This document shows, piece after piece, positions 1-11,859 of a stretch of 64,000 nucleotides of DNA. The translations under genes and the position numbers were made by a program. Numbering within the stretch: position 1 is the first letter of the stretch; every line of letters starts with the position of its first letter. The notes beneath the pieces were generated by a model. That model was not told the DNA's origin and ran no database searches. It worked only from the letters and a program-made list of their open reading frames with translations. The DNA comes from Perca fluviatilis (taxonomy: Eukaryota; Chordata; Actinopteri; Perciformes; Percidae): contig NC_053118.1 in assembly GCF_010015445.1 (NCBI RefSeq), forward strand, positions 22,700,937 through 22,764,936, written 5' to 3'.

Positions 1-149
1 TGGAGGTGAGAACATGCAGAGTTGTCTAGATAGTCTAGGTTGTGTAGGAAGGTATAGAGGAAGAAGGTACTTGAAGATGAAGGTGGTGGTGGTTCTTGTT
101 TATGCATAATATTGCTTAATCTATCTCACAGCCTTTTCTTTTTTTTCAG

Positions 150-3062
150 AGATCTGTTTGTTGACTCGTGGACGGAGGACAGCCAGCGTCCGTGCAGATA
201 CATATTGTCGCCTATACTCTCTAAGTGTGGATAGCTTTAACGAGGTGCTGGAGGAACATCCAATGATGCGGCGTGCCTTTGAAACCGTTGCTGTTGACCG
301 ATTGGACCGTATTGGTAAAGTGTGGATTTCTGATTGTCTCATCCATTTCTCTCACCATCTAATCTTTGCAGTGACTTGCTATTTTCCATTCAGCTCTTTA
401 ATTCTGCAACGACCTTGTCCAATATTTGCTATAATCCATCCAATTGTGTTAAATTTCTCAGCCGCTTTGTCCTCAGCTGAAAGGTCAGAACTCATCTTTG
501 AAAAATGAAAAGCTGGAATAATAAAGGATGAGCAATGTTCTCAGTGAAGAACAAATAAACCTTAACGCTAAAACCTCAGATGTTTGCTATGTGTTTGGTA
601 AACATTCATCTTCCATTTCTGGAATGGAACTTGACACTTATATCTCAGAAAATGAATAATGAATTTTCTCCATTACAGGCAGGAAGAACTCCATGCTCAT
701 GCGGAAGTCGTCCCAGGGTGGTTCTCTGGGGGGCAGTATGGGTCGTGGTGGAGGCCGGGGTGGAGGGGGTCCAGGAGCCGGAGGAGGCCTGGCAGCAGGC
801 GGTCTGGGTTCCTGTGACAGCATGCTGGTGCAGCAGATTGTCAAACACGACAGCATGACGGCCATGCAGGATGCCATTGCGGCTGCTGCTGCAGGAAGAA
901 GCGGAGTCGTGGGAGGAAGTGGCACAGTGTCACCTCGGCCGCGCCCGGTCATCTGGGCGCCGCTGGTCCACGCCCCCCTGCAGACTGCTGCTGCCACCAG
1001 TAATGTAGCCATCGCCCTCATGCACCAGCAGCAGCAACAGCTCCAGCAGTTGCAGCAGCATGCACTTGGAGGTGCTTTCTTCATGCCCTCCCCTCTTGTC
1101 TCTCCCTCTCCCTCCTGTTCTTTCCCTCTGTCTCCCCCTCGCCCTCCTGTGTTACAGCCCCTCCGCCCCTCAGTGAGCTCTCTCATCGGGATGATGACGA
1201 TGGGAGGGATGGGAGGGATAGCAGGTGGTTTGTCTCCAAGAGGATTTGCTGCCTCTCCCTCAACCATGGGCCCTCCTGGTGGGTTGACATCGCCCCCTAT
1301 TGCTAAAACTCCACTCACACCAGCCTCCTCTGTCCCAACTTCTGTCCAACAAGGAAGGACTCTTCATCACAGCCTCCGCCTCCAGGCTGATCATCCCTCC
1401 ATGATCGCTGGATCAGTAGGAACCTCGACAGGTGGAGGGCCACCAACTCCACCCCTCTACAAGGGACATGCCTCCAACCCCCTTGCTGCTTGTGGCGCCC
1501 CATCAGATGGCAACACTTATGTGACGGGCCAGCAGGGAGCAAAAGAAGCTCTGTTACGTCATGGAGGAAACAGTTCTCAATGTCTGCCAGCACTGGGCAG
1601 ACTCACCCAGGAGGCCAGGCTGCTGTCTGCCTCGCAGCCCACTCTGCCTCACCGCTCCTGGGCTGGACTGCAGCCTCACCCGCCTCTCCACAGGAAGGCC
1701 TCTGGTGGTAATTTGCTGGCAGCTCCTTTCCTGGCAGGACAATTAGCCAGGGGAGGCAGTGCGGGCATGCTGACTTCTAACGCTCCAGGACAGCTGTGGG
1801 CAAATATACCGTTTAATGCACAAACACACGCACAGTCTGCAGTTCTTATTCCGCCTGCATTAGCACAGTTTCTGCCCACACAATCTGCCCCTCACACTGC
1901 CTCTGTACGCACACCTACAGCTGCACACATGCATTCTGCAGCTTCTTTGCCATCTTCCTCCCCTCCAAAGCAGACCCCGCTCTCCTCTGCCAGTCCTTCA
2001 TCTGCACCCACTCCCTCGTCTCCTACACCTATACTCCCCCAGATACCTCGTCCTAAACCAATCCCCATGACCCCCTGTCGCTCCTCCTCTCCTCCTCCCT
2101 GCTCCACCCCTCCTTCAGCAGGAACAAACCCGCTGTCGCTCTCATCAACTCCTCGTCCCAAACCAATCCCTACACCTTCTTCCCGCTCTTCCTCGCCCTC
2201 TCCCTCCTCCACACCGCCTCCATCTACCCCTGTTACACTACCTCAAACTTACGGGCCCAAATCATCTTTCACCTCCTCTTCACCCCCTTCCTCCTTGATC
2301 ACCTCTATCCCACCATGTCCCCAGAGCCCCCGAGCCAAAGCATCCAACACACCTCCTTCTGCTTCTCCGTTGTCTGGCCCCAGTCCCACCCCAACCCCAA
2401 TACCGACTCCCACTCAGACTACCCGTACCCGTACTCCTACACAAACCCTGGCACCTGTAACTCCTACCCAGATCCTTACCCAAACACCTTCACCCTTTCC
2501 CATCCCCGTTACACCTGTCCCCTCCCCAAGTAAATCTAGTCCAACCTCTTGTCTCCAGTCCTCTGTCTCCAGCTCAGCCATAGGCCCCACCTTGAGCCCG
2601 ATGCCAAAACAGACCCCAACCCAAACTGCATCTCCTTCCCCAACATTAGCTAGCACCAGCTCTCCAAGAAAAATAACTTTCTCAGTTCATCCTGTAAAGC
2701 AAACCCCTCCTGTCTCTAGTCCAAGCCCCACTTTAGGCTCTGGTCATTCCACCAAACCAACCCCAGCGACAACCTCATCCTCAACAACTTTATGCCCATA
2801 CCCGAGTTCCACTCTTACTACCACCTCTTCTTCCACCACCACCTCTTCTAGTATCCAATCTGCCTCTCCTCAACCATCTAAACAAATTCCAATCACCACA
2901 GCTGCCCCTACCCACTCCTCAAAACTCAATACACCCTCTACCCCTGCCCAGACATCTCAGGCATCCACCACTACACCCACCCAGTCAGCACATGCAGCCA
3001 CCCCTGCCAACACCACCTGCCCTAAAGATGGGAAAAAAAGACCCTCAACTGCCACTCGCTAG
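150..3062 (+). CDS. hcn3: HCN3-like pacemaker channel, C-terminal two exons (5'-partial)
   Basis: Hyperpolarization-activated, cyclic-nucleotide-gated cation channel of the plasma membrane; only the C-terminal part is in the window. Exons are 150..314 and 679..3062. The first follows a T-rich tract ending in CAG and encodes the end of the cyclic-nucleotide-binding domain: [19 protein letters not shown], then [19 protein letters not shown] and the C-helix ending DRIG. The donor GTAAAG at 315 and the acceptor at 678 join in frame (g|gc) to [11 protein letters not shown]. The HCN3 assignment rests on [20 protein letters not shown] followed by VAIALMHQ, and on [13 protein letters not shown], both close to the human HCN3 tail. 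Beyond that the tail is very Ser/Thr/Pro-rich (about 1900-3050) and far longer than in human HCN3. The protein ends STATR, without the SNL-type terminus of HCN1/2/4. The pore and transmembrane exons lie upstream. Family call is certain; paralogue call is strong. Confidence 0.93.
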
Positions 3063-3794
3063 AAAAAACTCAGAGGGACTAAGACACAAACTGCCCCCCA
3101 ACATGTAAGAAATTCTAAAACGATGTTGGTCTTGTGTTGTGGGTTGTGTCAGAGTTGGCACAAGACATCCAATGATGTTGTGTGGACAGGTACATCTTTG
3201 CATTCACTCTAGGATGTGATTGTCTTAGAACATCAGGTAGAGTCCAAATGTATACCTAAATGTCTGTGTTAGTGATTGTTGGAGCAAGCAGGGGAGCTGA
3301 ACAGGAAGAACAGTAAAATGGGATGGAAGCACTAGCTGAAGGAAAAAAGTCTCCATTTTTTGGACAGTGGAAACAGCAATACATGTGAAACATTTGAGGC
3401 TCTCATAATGTGACAGGAAATGAGCTTGACAATAATAATAAATGTGAGAAAATAATAATCTTGCTGCTTTTGGAGGAACGTTTCCCGTGATGTCAATTTT
3501 AAAACGAAGGCAATACAGCAGACACTTCCTGGTTTCCAGCTCCAACTCCCTCTTGCCTCCCGTTCTGCACCAAAGTGTAATATTTTCTCATCAGCATACT
3601 AAATAATGATAAGAATATAGAGTTTAAAAATCATCATCATCATCAATCAAATCTAGTAGATGCTCATATGAATTTGAATAATTAGGAGCTGTCCACTGTT
3701 AGTTTTGTTGTCGCAGGTGCGTGGTGTTTAGTTTTTTGAACAAGACAAAACTTTTAAACCTACATGTTCACTCTGACGACTTCTATAAATTGTG

Positions 3795-3900
<106 letters not shown>

Positions 3901-4458
3901 CATACAACACTGCTCTGCTTTGCACTGTGGCTCACTTGATTTTTATTCCACCCGGCTCCCTGTACTGTAAATATGTGCCTCTCTGTGGATCTGTTGTAAG
4001 CTTCCTCACTCTTCAGCCTCTCTGTCTTTCATCTCTTTTCTGTCTCGCCGCCTTTCATCTGATTTCACAGCCCCGGTCGCTATCTGCTTCTACAGACTCG
4101 CTCTCTTTCTCTCAGTTTACCCGACACTTTACTCTGTGTGGCCATCAGCCTCATGTTCAAATGGCTCTTCCTTCTGTCGCCCTACGACACTGTTTTAGTG
4201 CCATTTCTAGTGATGTTTGTTGTTTTGTGTGGGTAGCAAGAAGACATTTCTGTCTTAACCCCTGATACCATGTTGCCTAGACTATATATTAAAGGACCCA
4301 ATGTTTTATTTTTTATTTATCACAGCTTTAGCTTTTGAACAGAAAAAATAGCTAATAATGCTGTCAGGGTGATGATCTTGAGCGTGGTGTTGAAGGTGAT
4401 GATGATATTATTGACAACCATGACGGTAATGATGAAGGTGTATATATATTGATGTAAG

Positions 4459-4464
4459 AATAAA
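4459..4464 (+). terminator. polyadenylation signal, probably hcn3
   Basis: AATAAA on the plus strand, about 1.4 kb after the hcn3 stop and followed within 20-50 bases by GT-rich sequence, the usual downstream element. No other good signal with a GT-rich follower lies closer to the stop. Assignment to hcn3 is inferred from position. Confidence 0.45.
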
Positions 4465-4701
4465 ACGGATTTAGAGATCATCTTGTTGAGTGTGTTGCAT
4501 GAGCTTGTTTGTGTGCTTGCATGTGTGTTTCTGTCTTGTTTACATGTTTTTTTTATGCAGTTACATTAACCACAGGCAGGATGTATGAAAGTACTGACAA
4601 CGTAGCAAATATTTTTTATTCAACTCAAACTTAAATGTTGATGACTTGGAACTTTTGGACATTTGCAGAGCAGACTTTCACCTTGTATTTATTCGGGGGG
4701 G

Positions 4702-4733
4702 AGCAGGATAAATCCACCCAGATTTATCCTGCT
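4702..4733. repeat. short perfect hairpin (13-bp arms)
   Basis: The arms AGCAGGATAAATC (4702-4714) and GATTTATCCTGCT (4721-4733) are perfect reverse complements separated by six bases, flanked by G-runs. It lies in the hcn3-zbtb7b spacer just upstream of the TTAA element nest. No function is assigned. Confidence 0.8.
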
Positions 4734-5129
4734 GGTCCGGGGGGTTGATCAGTCAACCTTTCTGGTAACCTTTGGGCCACCACTGCCCACTAGACACTCT
4801 CTTATTGTAAAGCAAAACATGTTGGGAACCTCTAGCTTAAAGTGGTCATATTATGCTCATTTTCAGGTACATAATTGTATTTAGAGGTTATATCACAATA
4901 GGTTTACATGGTTTAATTTTCAAAAAACACCATATTTTTGTTGTACTGCACATTGCTGCAGCTCCTCTTTTCACCCTGTGTGTTGAGCTCTCTGTTTTAG
5001 CTACAGAGTGACGCATCTCACTTCTGTTCCATCTTTGTTGGGAGTCGCACATGCTCAGTACCTAGGTCAGCACTACAAGCCAATCAGAAGCATTATGTAT
5101 GAGGGCGTGCCACGCTAGCAGTTTGGCAG

Positions 5130-6440
5130 TGTTGTAATGTAACAAAGTACAAATACTTCACTACTGTACTTAAAGTGATGGTTCGGAGTAATTTCACCCT
5201 AGGGTCCTTTGCACCATGACCTCGAGCCAAACACCCCCCCAGAAGCTTTTTTCACCTGGGTCGAACCTTGGGAGAGTTAGCGTAGAGTAGCGTTATCAGC
5301 TGAATAGCTTAGCGCAGGGGCTAATGGACCCACGTTTGTATCTCGTAAATGACCCCACTAATAATGCCCGAAATGATACCAAACTTCTACACTAGTACAA
5401 ACAGGTTATGCACTCATAAAACGATGGATTGGAAAGTTTGTAAGTACACCAGAAGTTTATGAACACTTGCCTGCTCTCTTCTGCTCTCTGTTGCTGCTGC
5501 TGCTACAAATTACAACACCGAAAAGAGATGCAACAAAAATATTTATTAATTTAATGATTAAGCAGCTAGCAGAAGAGAGCAGAAGAGAGCAGGCAAGTGT
5601 TAATAACTTCTGGTGTACTTACAAACTTTCCAATCCATCGTTTTATGAGTGCATAACCTGTTTGTACTAGTGTAGAAGTTTGGTATCATTTCGGGCATTA
5701 TTAGTGGGGTCATTTACAAGATACATCACTGGATCCATTAGCCCCTGCGCTAAGCTATTCAGCTGATAACGCTACTCTACGCTAACTCTCCCAATGTTCG
5801 ACCCAGGTGAAAAAAGCTTCTGGGGGGGTGTTTGACTCGAGGTCATGGTGCAAAGGACCCTAGGGTGAAATTACTCCGAACCATCACTTTAAGTAGAATT
5901 TTCACGTATCTGTACTTTACTTCGTTATTTATATTTCCGGAAACCTTTAATTTTACTCTACTACATTTCCTAAATAAAATGTATACTTTTACTCCACTAC
6001 ATTTCCCCTAAGCATCTTAGTTATTCACTACAAAATAAAAATCAGAATTAATTTAATAATAAATTTGTTACACTGGAAAAAAACAGGTTTTGCGAATCAT
6101 TGCTCCTAGATTGCCAAGATAATGCATGCTCCATTGCAGTTGGTGACCTTGTTGCCAAGCGACAAAAAAAAAAAAAACATAGGCCAAAACTAAAGAAGAA
6201 GAGGAGGACACATAATGACTGATAGTGTCATGGAAGCACCTGCTGCAGGCTCTGCTACCATGGTAACAGATGATGACCACCCCGACGACGGTGGTGATGA
6301 AGATAACGTTGCACACCTTTGGCCATAAAGTTAATAATCAGCGTTTTTTTTACTTTTACTTTTACTTCTAATACTTAAGTACATTTAATAAAAGAAAATT
6401 ACTTTTGATACTTAAGAGATGGTAAGTCCCTTTGGGGTGG
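5130..6440. repeat. middle repeat of the nest (tact-acttaagta family)
   Basis: This recurrent fish repeat is recognised by TACTGTACTTAAGTAGAAT-type sequence and ACTTTTACTCCACTACATTT. It is split at its own TTAA by the inner palindromic element; joining the flanks (…CTGTAC-TTAA-GTAGAATTTTC…) restores a continuous repeat. Its right part includes ACTTTTACTTTTACTTCTAA at about 6351. The exact ends are not resolved. Confidence 0.55.
5174..5888. mobile_element. inner palindromic (fold-back) TTAA element
   Basis: The left terminus AGTGATGGTTCGGAGTAATT and the right terminus AATTACTCCGAACCATCACT are perfect inverted repeats. They are flanked by TTAA at 5170-5173 and 5889-5892. The inversion extends almost to the centre: the left arm runs to about 5500 and the right arm from about 5560, including the mirrored GCAGAAGAGAGCAGGCAAG-type sequence, leaving a spacer of roughly 60 bases. 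There is no coding capacity. The structure fits a fold-back MITE of piggyBac or Kolobok type. Confidence 0.85.
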
Positions 6441-6536
6441 ACTTTGGGCTTTTTCACGTTGTAAACCTATTACATGCACAAAAAAGATATATAACACAAT
6501 AAAGGAAAGGGAAAAAGCACAATATGAGCACTTTAA

Positions 6537-8428
6537 AATGCATAAAGCATGAGCTGATCATATGTTTTGTAATTTAAAATCTTAATCGTAAAAGTAATTA
6601 GTAATAATATAGCTGTGAAAAGTACATTTCCCTCTGAATTGTAGTGAAGTAAGTAGTCATTAGAGTAATTTGAGTGAACTGATCCTTTAATTTGTACATT
6701 TTATTTTAGTTTGGATAGATTATCAGGATACTGAGCACCACTTGATACTCGTCTTGGACACGACCCTGCATCAGACATGGACTTGTTGTGATCTGACAGG
6801 ATTTGGGACTCAAGAGGTTTGTCTACTTAACTTCAACAATGAGTGTAATCAAATAACTTCTTCTGTTAGCGACTGCTTGAATGGTTAAAAACGGTTCGCT
6901 CAGTCTCAGCTCTGCTGCTGCTTCTGGATCCCCAACACTAATCCTGTAGCTCTCAGCAGAGGGCTGACACACTCACATCCAAGGTTAAGCTTGTGAATAC
7001 GGGGACACTTAAATCTCTGAATGAATATGAGCGCAAATTGCAGTCTCACTGATTCACCTGCCTCCCCCTCCCTTCCTGTAATGTTCTCACACATGTATTT
7101 TACCTCTCCTCTCTCATTATTGTCCAAGGGGTTTTTAACAGCCCTTCAGTCCATGCATGCGAGTTAAGAGGCATTAAATGCTGGATTTACACTCATTATT
7201 ATTTGCACACTGTGTGAATAGCCCCTGCTGAGTCTCACAAAGCAGCATTAATTTGTCAGTAAGAGGATGATTGCCTTGTAGCTGTGGATAGAGGGTTTTT
7301 GCTGTTTGGTAATTATACTGATATTTAATTAGGGGCAGAAGAGAGGCTCTGACCATGTTTCTACATTTCAACAGTGCAGAAATAGAGTAGTTTAGTAGTG
7401 GAGGCCTCAGTTGAGCAGACAAAATGCCTGCTGCCTGCACAGTGACCACTAGATGGCAGTAACACTCTAATGATCACATCAACATAGCAGGAAGCAGGAG
7501 CAACTTGCACAATAGCACCATTTATATTGCTTAAGTATGTACTTTACAGTACATAAGAGAACAGGAGGGACATTTAGATGATGAGAACCTGAAGAGGAGA
7601 GGCCACTGTGGAGCAAGGAGAAGGGTATTGATGAGACCAGCCTGGATTACCAGCCATGAATAGAGGTGGGGGGATAAACAGGACTGTAATTACTGCCTGT
7701 CATTCTGGCTCTGAAATAGACTCAGAGGGAAGTACTCTGGGTATGGGGTGGAAATAAGCTAGACTGACAGAGGGTTTTAGCGGCTAAAATCTCACACTTA
7801 TGAGTATTTTATTCCTCATCGTACTACAGTGTTGCATTATATGGTTATAGCAACAATATGTGCATACTTGTCCTGCAAGTTCAATCACTGGATTGATATA
7901 GGCCAAATCCGCAAATCATTCATCTACAAGCAGGCTGAAGTCTCTCTGCAAGTACTTATACTTTCAAACATGCTTTCCCAACTTTTAAAGCAGCAACGTC
8001 TATTCATGACCAACTTGGCAGTGGCACAGGAGGTTGCATATTTTGTTCCAGTTCAAAGGGTTTTCAGATTGTTTCATGTAAATAGTTTTTAGAGGCCTGG
8101 AGAGATGAAAGTATCCAACATTTCACAATAAAAAAACAGTATTAAAAAAGTCAGAAAAATAAACAGTATTAGTGTAGCAGCACATTTTATTTATTATCTT
8201 GTTTATCATCTCGTGACCCCTCAGGCTGGGAACCACCGCTTTATAACAAACTAACAATCAGTTGCATCTATGGAACATGTGGTGCACATATAGTTTTACG
8301 TCTTTGTCTGGCAGCACAACCGCAGAAGAAGCAGAGATTTAAGGTTAGGGGGGTGGTCATAGGTGGGCTGGTTGAGCTCACCACAAAATTATATATAGAC
8401 TTCCTGCACCCTCACTTGAAAACCCACC

Positions 8429-8507
<79 letters not shown>

Positions 8508-9080
8508 CTGGAGCTACTGTAGAGGATGAGATTTAAACTTTGAAAAAGCGAGGTGATTCCCATACCCATAACCACTTCAAACAGGATGCATTTAGGTAAG
8601 TGTTCAAAAAAAGTAGCAGTGAAATGAGGGCTGCTTTAGTGTCTGTGCTTGTGTCACTTTTCTCTCTATGGAAAGAAGAAGGTTCATAAACAGGGTACTA
8701 CTTTTTTCTCTTTAGCAGACGACTAGACCAGTTTATAGCCAATGTTTTTTTTCTTCTCTGATTCAAGTCATTTTAAAAAGTCCCTGGTGTTGCCCTTTTG
8801 CTGCTCCTCACACTGGATGTGACATATCCTCTGTGAGAGTTTCATTTAACACAATAAGTTCCGTTTAACATGAATCATCTTTTTGCCTCAGTCCAGCACC
8901 CGTTTGGAGTTGGTAGGCTATAGACCTATGCAGTAGGATAGGCGGACTTCCATTTTTCCATCGTGGTCCCCTCCACATGGCTCCTATAAGGGAATATTGC
9001 TGAGTCGTGAATGAGGAGGGGGAAGAGGGACAGAAGTGTATTTTCAACTGAAATGCTTTTGCATCTGACAGGTAGGCAAT
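6537..9080. other. intergenic spacer between hcn3 and zbtb7b
   Basis: Stops are frequent in all frames and no exon-like stretch was recognised. It contains a CA microsatellite (8430-8505) and otherwise unremarkable AT-rich sequence. ORFs of 60-90 codons here resemble no family I know. Confidence 0.5.
8430..8505. repeat. (CA)n microsatellite
   Basis: Uninterrupted CA dinucleotides, about 75 bp, in the intergenic region upstream of the candidate zbtb7b promoter. Confidence 0.97.
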
Positions 9081-9099
9081 ATGCAGATAGGCTATCATT

Positions 9100-9729
9100 C
9101 AATCCGCCCACTTATGCGCGGTGATGCCCGAAGGATAGAGGAGGAGGAGGAGGAGGAGCGGGGTCTCCAAACCTGCCCACCTCTCTCCTCCCTCCGCCAC
9201 CGGCACAGCGACAGACACCGCTTCTGGCCTATCGCATCAGAGTCGGACCCCCTCCGTCCTCTCTCTCCCTCCCTCACTACCTCCCTCCCCTGTGCCCTGC
9301 CCACCCCGGCGGTCTCTTCTCCAGCCCTGCCAGAGCCAATCCGCGACTGGGTGTAAGTAGGGCAAGCCGCTTCCTGGTTCTCAGAAAGAAGGAGCTGGAG
9401 TCGGAGTGGGCCAGCGGAGGCAGCACACAGGGGGTCAGAGCAGCCCAGAGAGCCGGCGGTCTGCACAGACAAGAGACGAGAGGACCAACAAGAAAAACGC
9501 CGACGTACAATTTGGCGAGGATTAAAACCTCCCGGGTGTCGATCTGAGGACGAAAGCAGCGGTGACCCCCCCCCGGTGGAGAAGAAAAGACAAGAGCTGT
9601 GAGGATAGAAACAAAAAATAATAAGAAAAAGAAGTAGGCTAGGCAGGGTGGGACGGAATAATCCAGGAAGTGTGGAGGACGGTCAGGTGGGAGGCGACGA
9701 GTCTAAACAGGTGACACACCGGCACTCAG
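9100..9729 (+). promoter_or_regulatory. zbtb7b: GC-rich candidate promoter / 5'-UTR exon of zbtb7b
   Basis: A GC- and CpG-richer island stands out from AT-rich surroundings, with GAGGAGG runs, pyrimidine-rich CTCCCTCC tracts and no long plausible protein. It ends near two acceptable splice donors, AACAG|GTGACA (9710) and CTCAG|GTAACT (9729). The next recognisable plus-strand gene is zbtb7b. Mouse Zbtb7b is known to use a distal and a proximal promoter, and this would be the distal one. The transcription start and exon ends are not determined. Confidence 0.4.
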
Positions 9730-10019
9730 GTAACTGCTTCACCTGACTGCTGTCATTTGAATGCAAATTAAAGCACACCTTTAAGTTAAACGTCATGTAG
9801 GATAAGTAGCATGTCTGTTTGCCATGACAGCACCGGCTTGCCACAACCTATAGCCTCTCTCCTCCCCGGTTCTGATCGGGGTCACGGGAGGACTATCCAC
9901 GTCACAGGTAGCCTATTCGGTAGCCTAACTCCCGTCTGCATTAAGTCCCCTTTATTAGACCGACACTGCGCTTTTCAGCTGGGCTTTGAAATTAAACGTA
10001 CAGGCTGTGTGTTTTGACG

Positions 10020-10062
10020 CGTGCGTGCGTGCGTGCGTGTGTGCGTGTGCGTGCGTGCGTGT

Positions 10063-10094
<32 letters not shown>
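10020..10094. repeat. GT/GC-rich simple repeat
   Basis: Alternating GTGC and GTGT units just downstream of the GC-rich island. The Thr-His-Ala frames on the minus strand are artefacts of it. Confidence 0.9.
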
Positions 10095-10433
10095 CGGCGG
10101 CCAGGTGAGAGAGGGAGAGTAGGGTCGGCGGGTACATTTCTGGAGACTGCTGCTAATTATAGCTGAGAACACCGGCTGACATCCAAAACCTAACCTGCTC
10201 TCACGCACATCACCTGCCTCTCCGCTGCTCGTGGGCACGCAGAGCACGCAGTGGATCTGTTGGTTTTAGCATCTTGCACCTAAATGATCTCCCTTTAGTG
10301 GTCTGTTAATCATCATCATCCTCTTCTCCATGGCGCACCCAGTGTTTTATTTTAATCCTGTTACTGTTACAATAGGATATGCTCAGGCTTGGTTACCTCA
10401 TGGGTGGGGAGGGTTGTCCTGCAAGTGGGCTTT

Positions 10434-10445
10434 TGTGTGTGTGTG

Positions 10446-10511
<66 letters not shown>
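10434..10511. repeat. (GT)n microsatellite
   Basis: GT dinucleotides with one TT interruption, in the presumed first intron of zbtb7b. Confidence 0.95.
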
Positions 10512-10514
<3 letters not shown>

Positions 10515-11202
10515 AGAGGTAGATGTGTTGCTGACTCGCCCCTCTGACAGACCGGCCTAACAAGCTCAACTGGCTTGGGTTTGGTTTCCCTGTCTCTTGG
10601 GCACAGCCTGTTTGGTTAAATCTTTAGCTGTCCATGCAGGTAGTTAATGCCTTATGCCTTCTAGGCTCAGGTGTTGTCGCAGCTTTTTTTTTTTCGGCTC
10701 ACCTCTTGGCCTCTGAGGGGCCTACACATTGACTACGGCCTGAGCTTGTGACCGAAGGGACAACAGTTTGGAGAAGAGAAGTCCTTTTTGTATTCTTTTT
10801 TTTCTCACTGTTTCATTCCCTGCATATGCCATCATGTGAGTGGACATCCAACCAGCTCTCTTGTGCTAGGACGGCTACCCACATATGGAAGAGCTATCAG
10901 GGTTTTGAAATAAATTCTTAATGCAGCTCTGTTTGCCCTAACTTTGTCTGCAACATAATTAGACATCTGTACTTCATCCCTCGTTCCCGCTGTCCTGACA
11001 CGACCTCTGTCCTGCTCTGCTTTCTACAGGCCTGCTTCTCGTTGCTGATATCTCTTGTTTCCCCGCTGACGCTTCATCATTGTGTTTTTAGTCTGAATCT
11101 GCACTTCAGACACATTCTCCATATCCTTGCCTAATTTATTTTTTCTTAGAGAGCTGTGGAACTCTACAGTACAGTATGCAGTTAATCACACTCACCTTAA
11201 AG

Positions 11203-11364
<162 letters not shown>

Positions 11365-11507
11365 TTTCTCAACCTCACTGACTGTTGGAGAACTTATTTT
11401 CAGAAGAAGTCAAAGTAGGAAGCAGTCGGTTTCTGTCTTTTTATTTCTGCTCTTTTACAAGAACCCCCCCCCCTCCACCCCAAATTACATCTGCATCATA
11501 TGATTGC

Positions 11508-11547
<40 letters not shown>
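11508..11547. repeat. (GT)n microsatellite
   Basis: About 40 bp of GT dinucleotides, 150 bases downstream of the longer GT run. Confidence 0.95.
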
Positions 11548-11549
<2 letters not shown>

Positions 11550-11753
11550 TCACATGCACTGTAACTTAATCTAACCTATTTTACAAGAGAGAAGAAAACA
11601 AGTGCCTCAATTAGTCAGCACTTTGTGTTTACTCTATCAGTTAATCATGTCTTTTTTAACATAAATGGTGAATGCGAGCCCCACTTTCTGATGAATAACA
11701 CTCAAATCAAATCAGGTTCATTTTTTTAAACACTTTGGTGCCTTTTCCTTTAG

Positions 11754-11859
11754 GTGTATGACCTCTGCTGATCTCCGGGCAAAGGACCAAAGAGGAGGGG
11801 GACGAGTGAGAGGCCGAAGAAAGCAGGCACCCATCTTCTCCTGGGTTTATGGACCGGAG
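11754..11859 (+). CDS. zbtb7b: candidate alternative N-terminal coding exon of zbtb7b
   Basis: An acceptor-like CCTTTAG precedes GTGTATGACC and a clean donor GAG|GTAGGA follows. An ATG at 11758 opens 34 codons (MTSADLRAKDQRGGGRVRGR, then a basic stretch ending FSWVYGPE) that stop exactly at the donor in phase 0. The main zbtb7b exon at 27177 also begins in phase 0 with GTG GCA ATG, so splicing would give an N-terminally extended protein (…[12 protein letters not shown]). The exon is isolated by about 15 kb and I recognise no motif in it, so it could be a 5'-UTR exon or chance. Confidence 0.35.

Larger units (their letters stand above)
4841..6532. mobile_element. outer TTAA-flanked non-autonomous DNA transposon carrying nested insertions
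   Basis: The left end begins AGTGGTCATATTATGCTC immediately after TTAA (4837-4840). The right end finishes with the matching inverted sequence (GAGCATAATATGACCACT-like; here ...CACAATATGAGCACT) immediately before TTAA (6533-6536). This gives about 20-bp imperfect terminal inverted repeats and a TTAA target duplication, as in piggyBac- and Kolobok-type elements. No transposase is present. I recognise the left arm as a common fish interspersed repeat. The interior is interrupted by a second repeat (about 5130-6440), itself interrupted at 5174-5888. Confidence 0.75.

Noticed and set aside
638..1318. 226-codon minus-strand ORF opposite hcn3
   Set aside because: It is the antisense shadow of the GC-rich hcn3 exon (Gly/Pro-rich on both strands); no family features.
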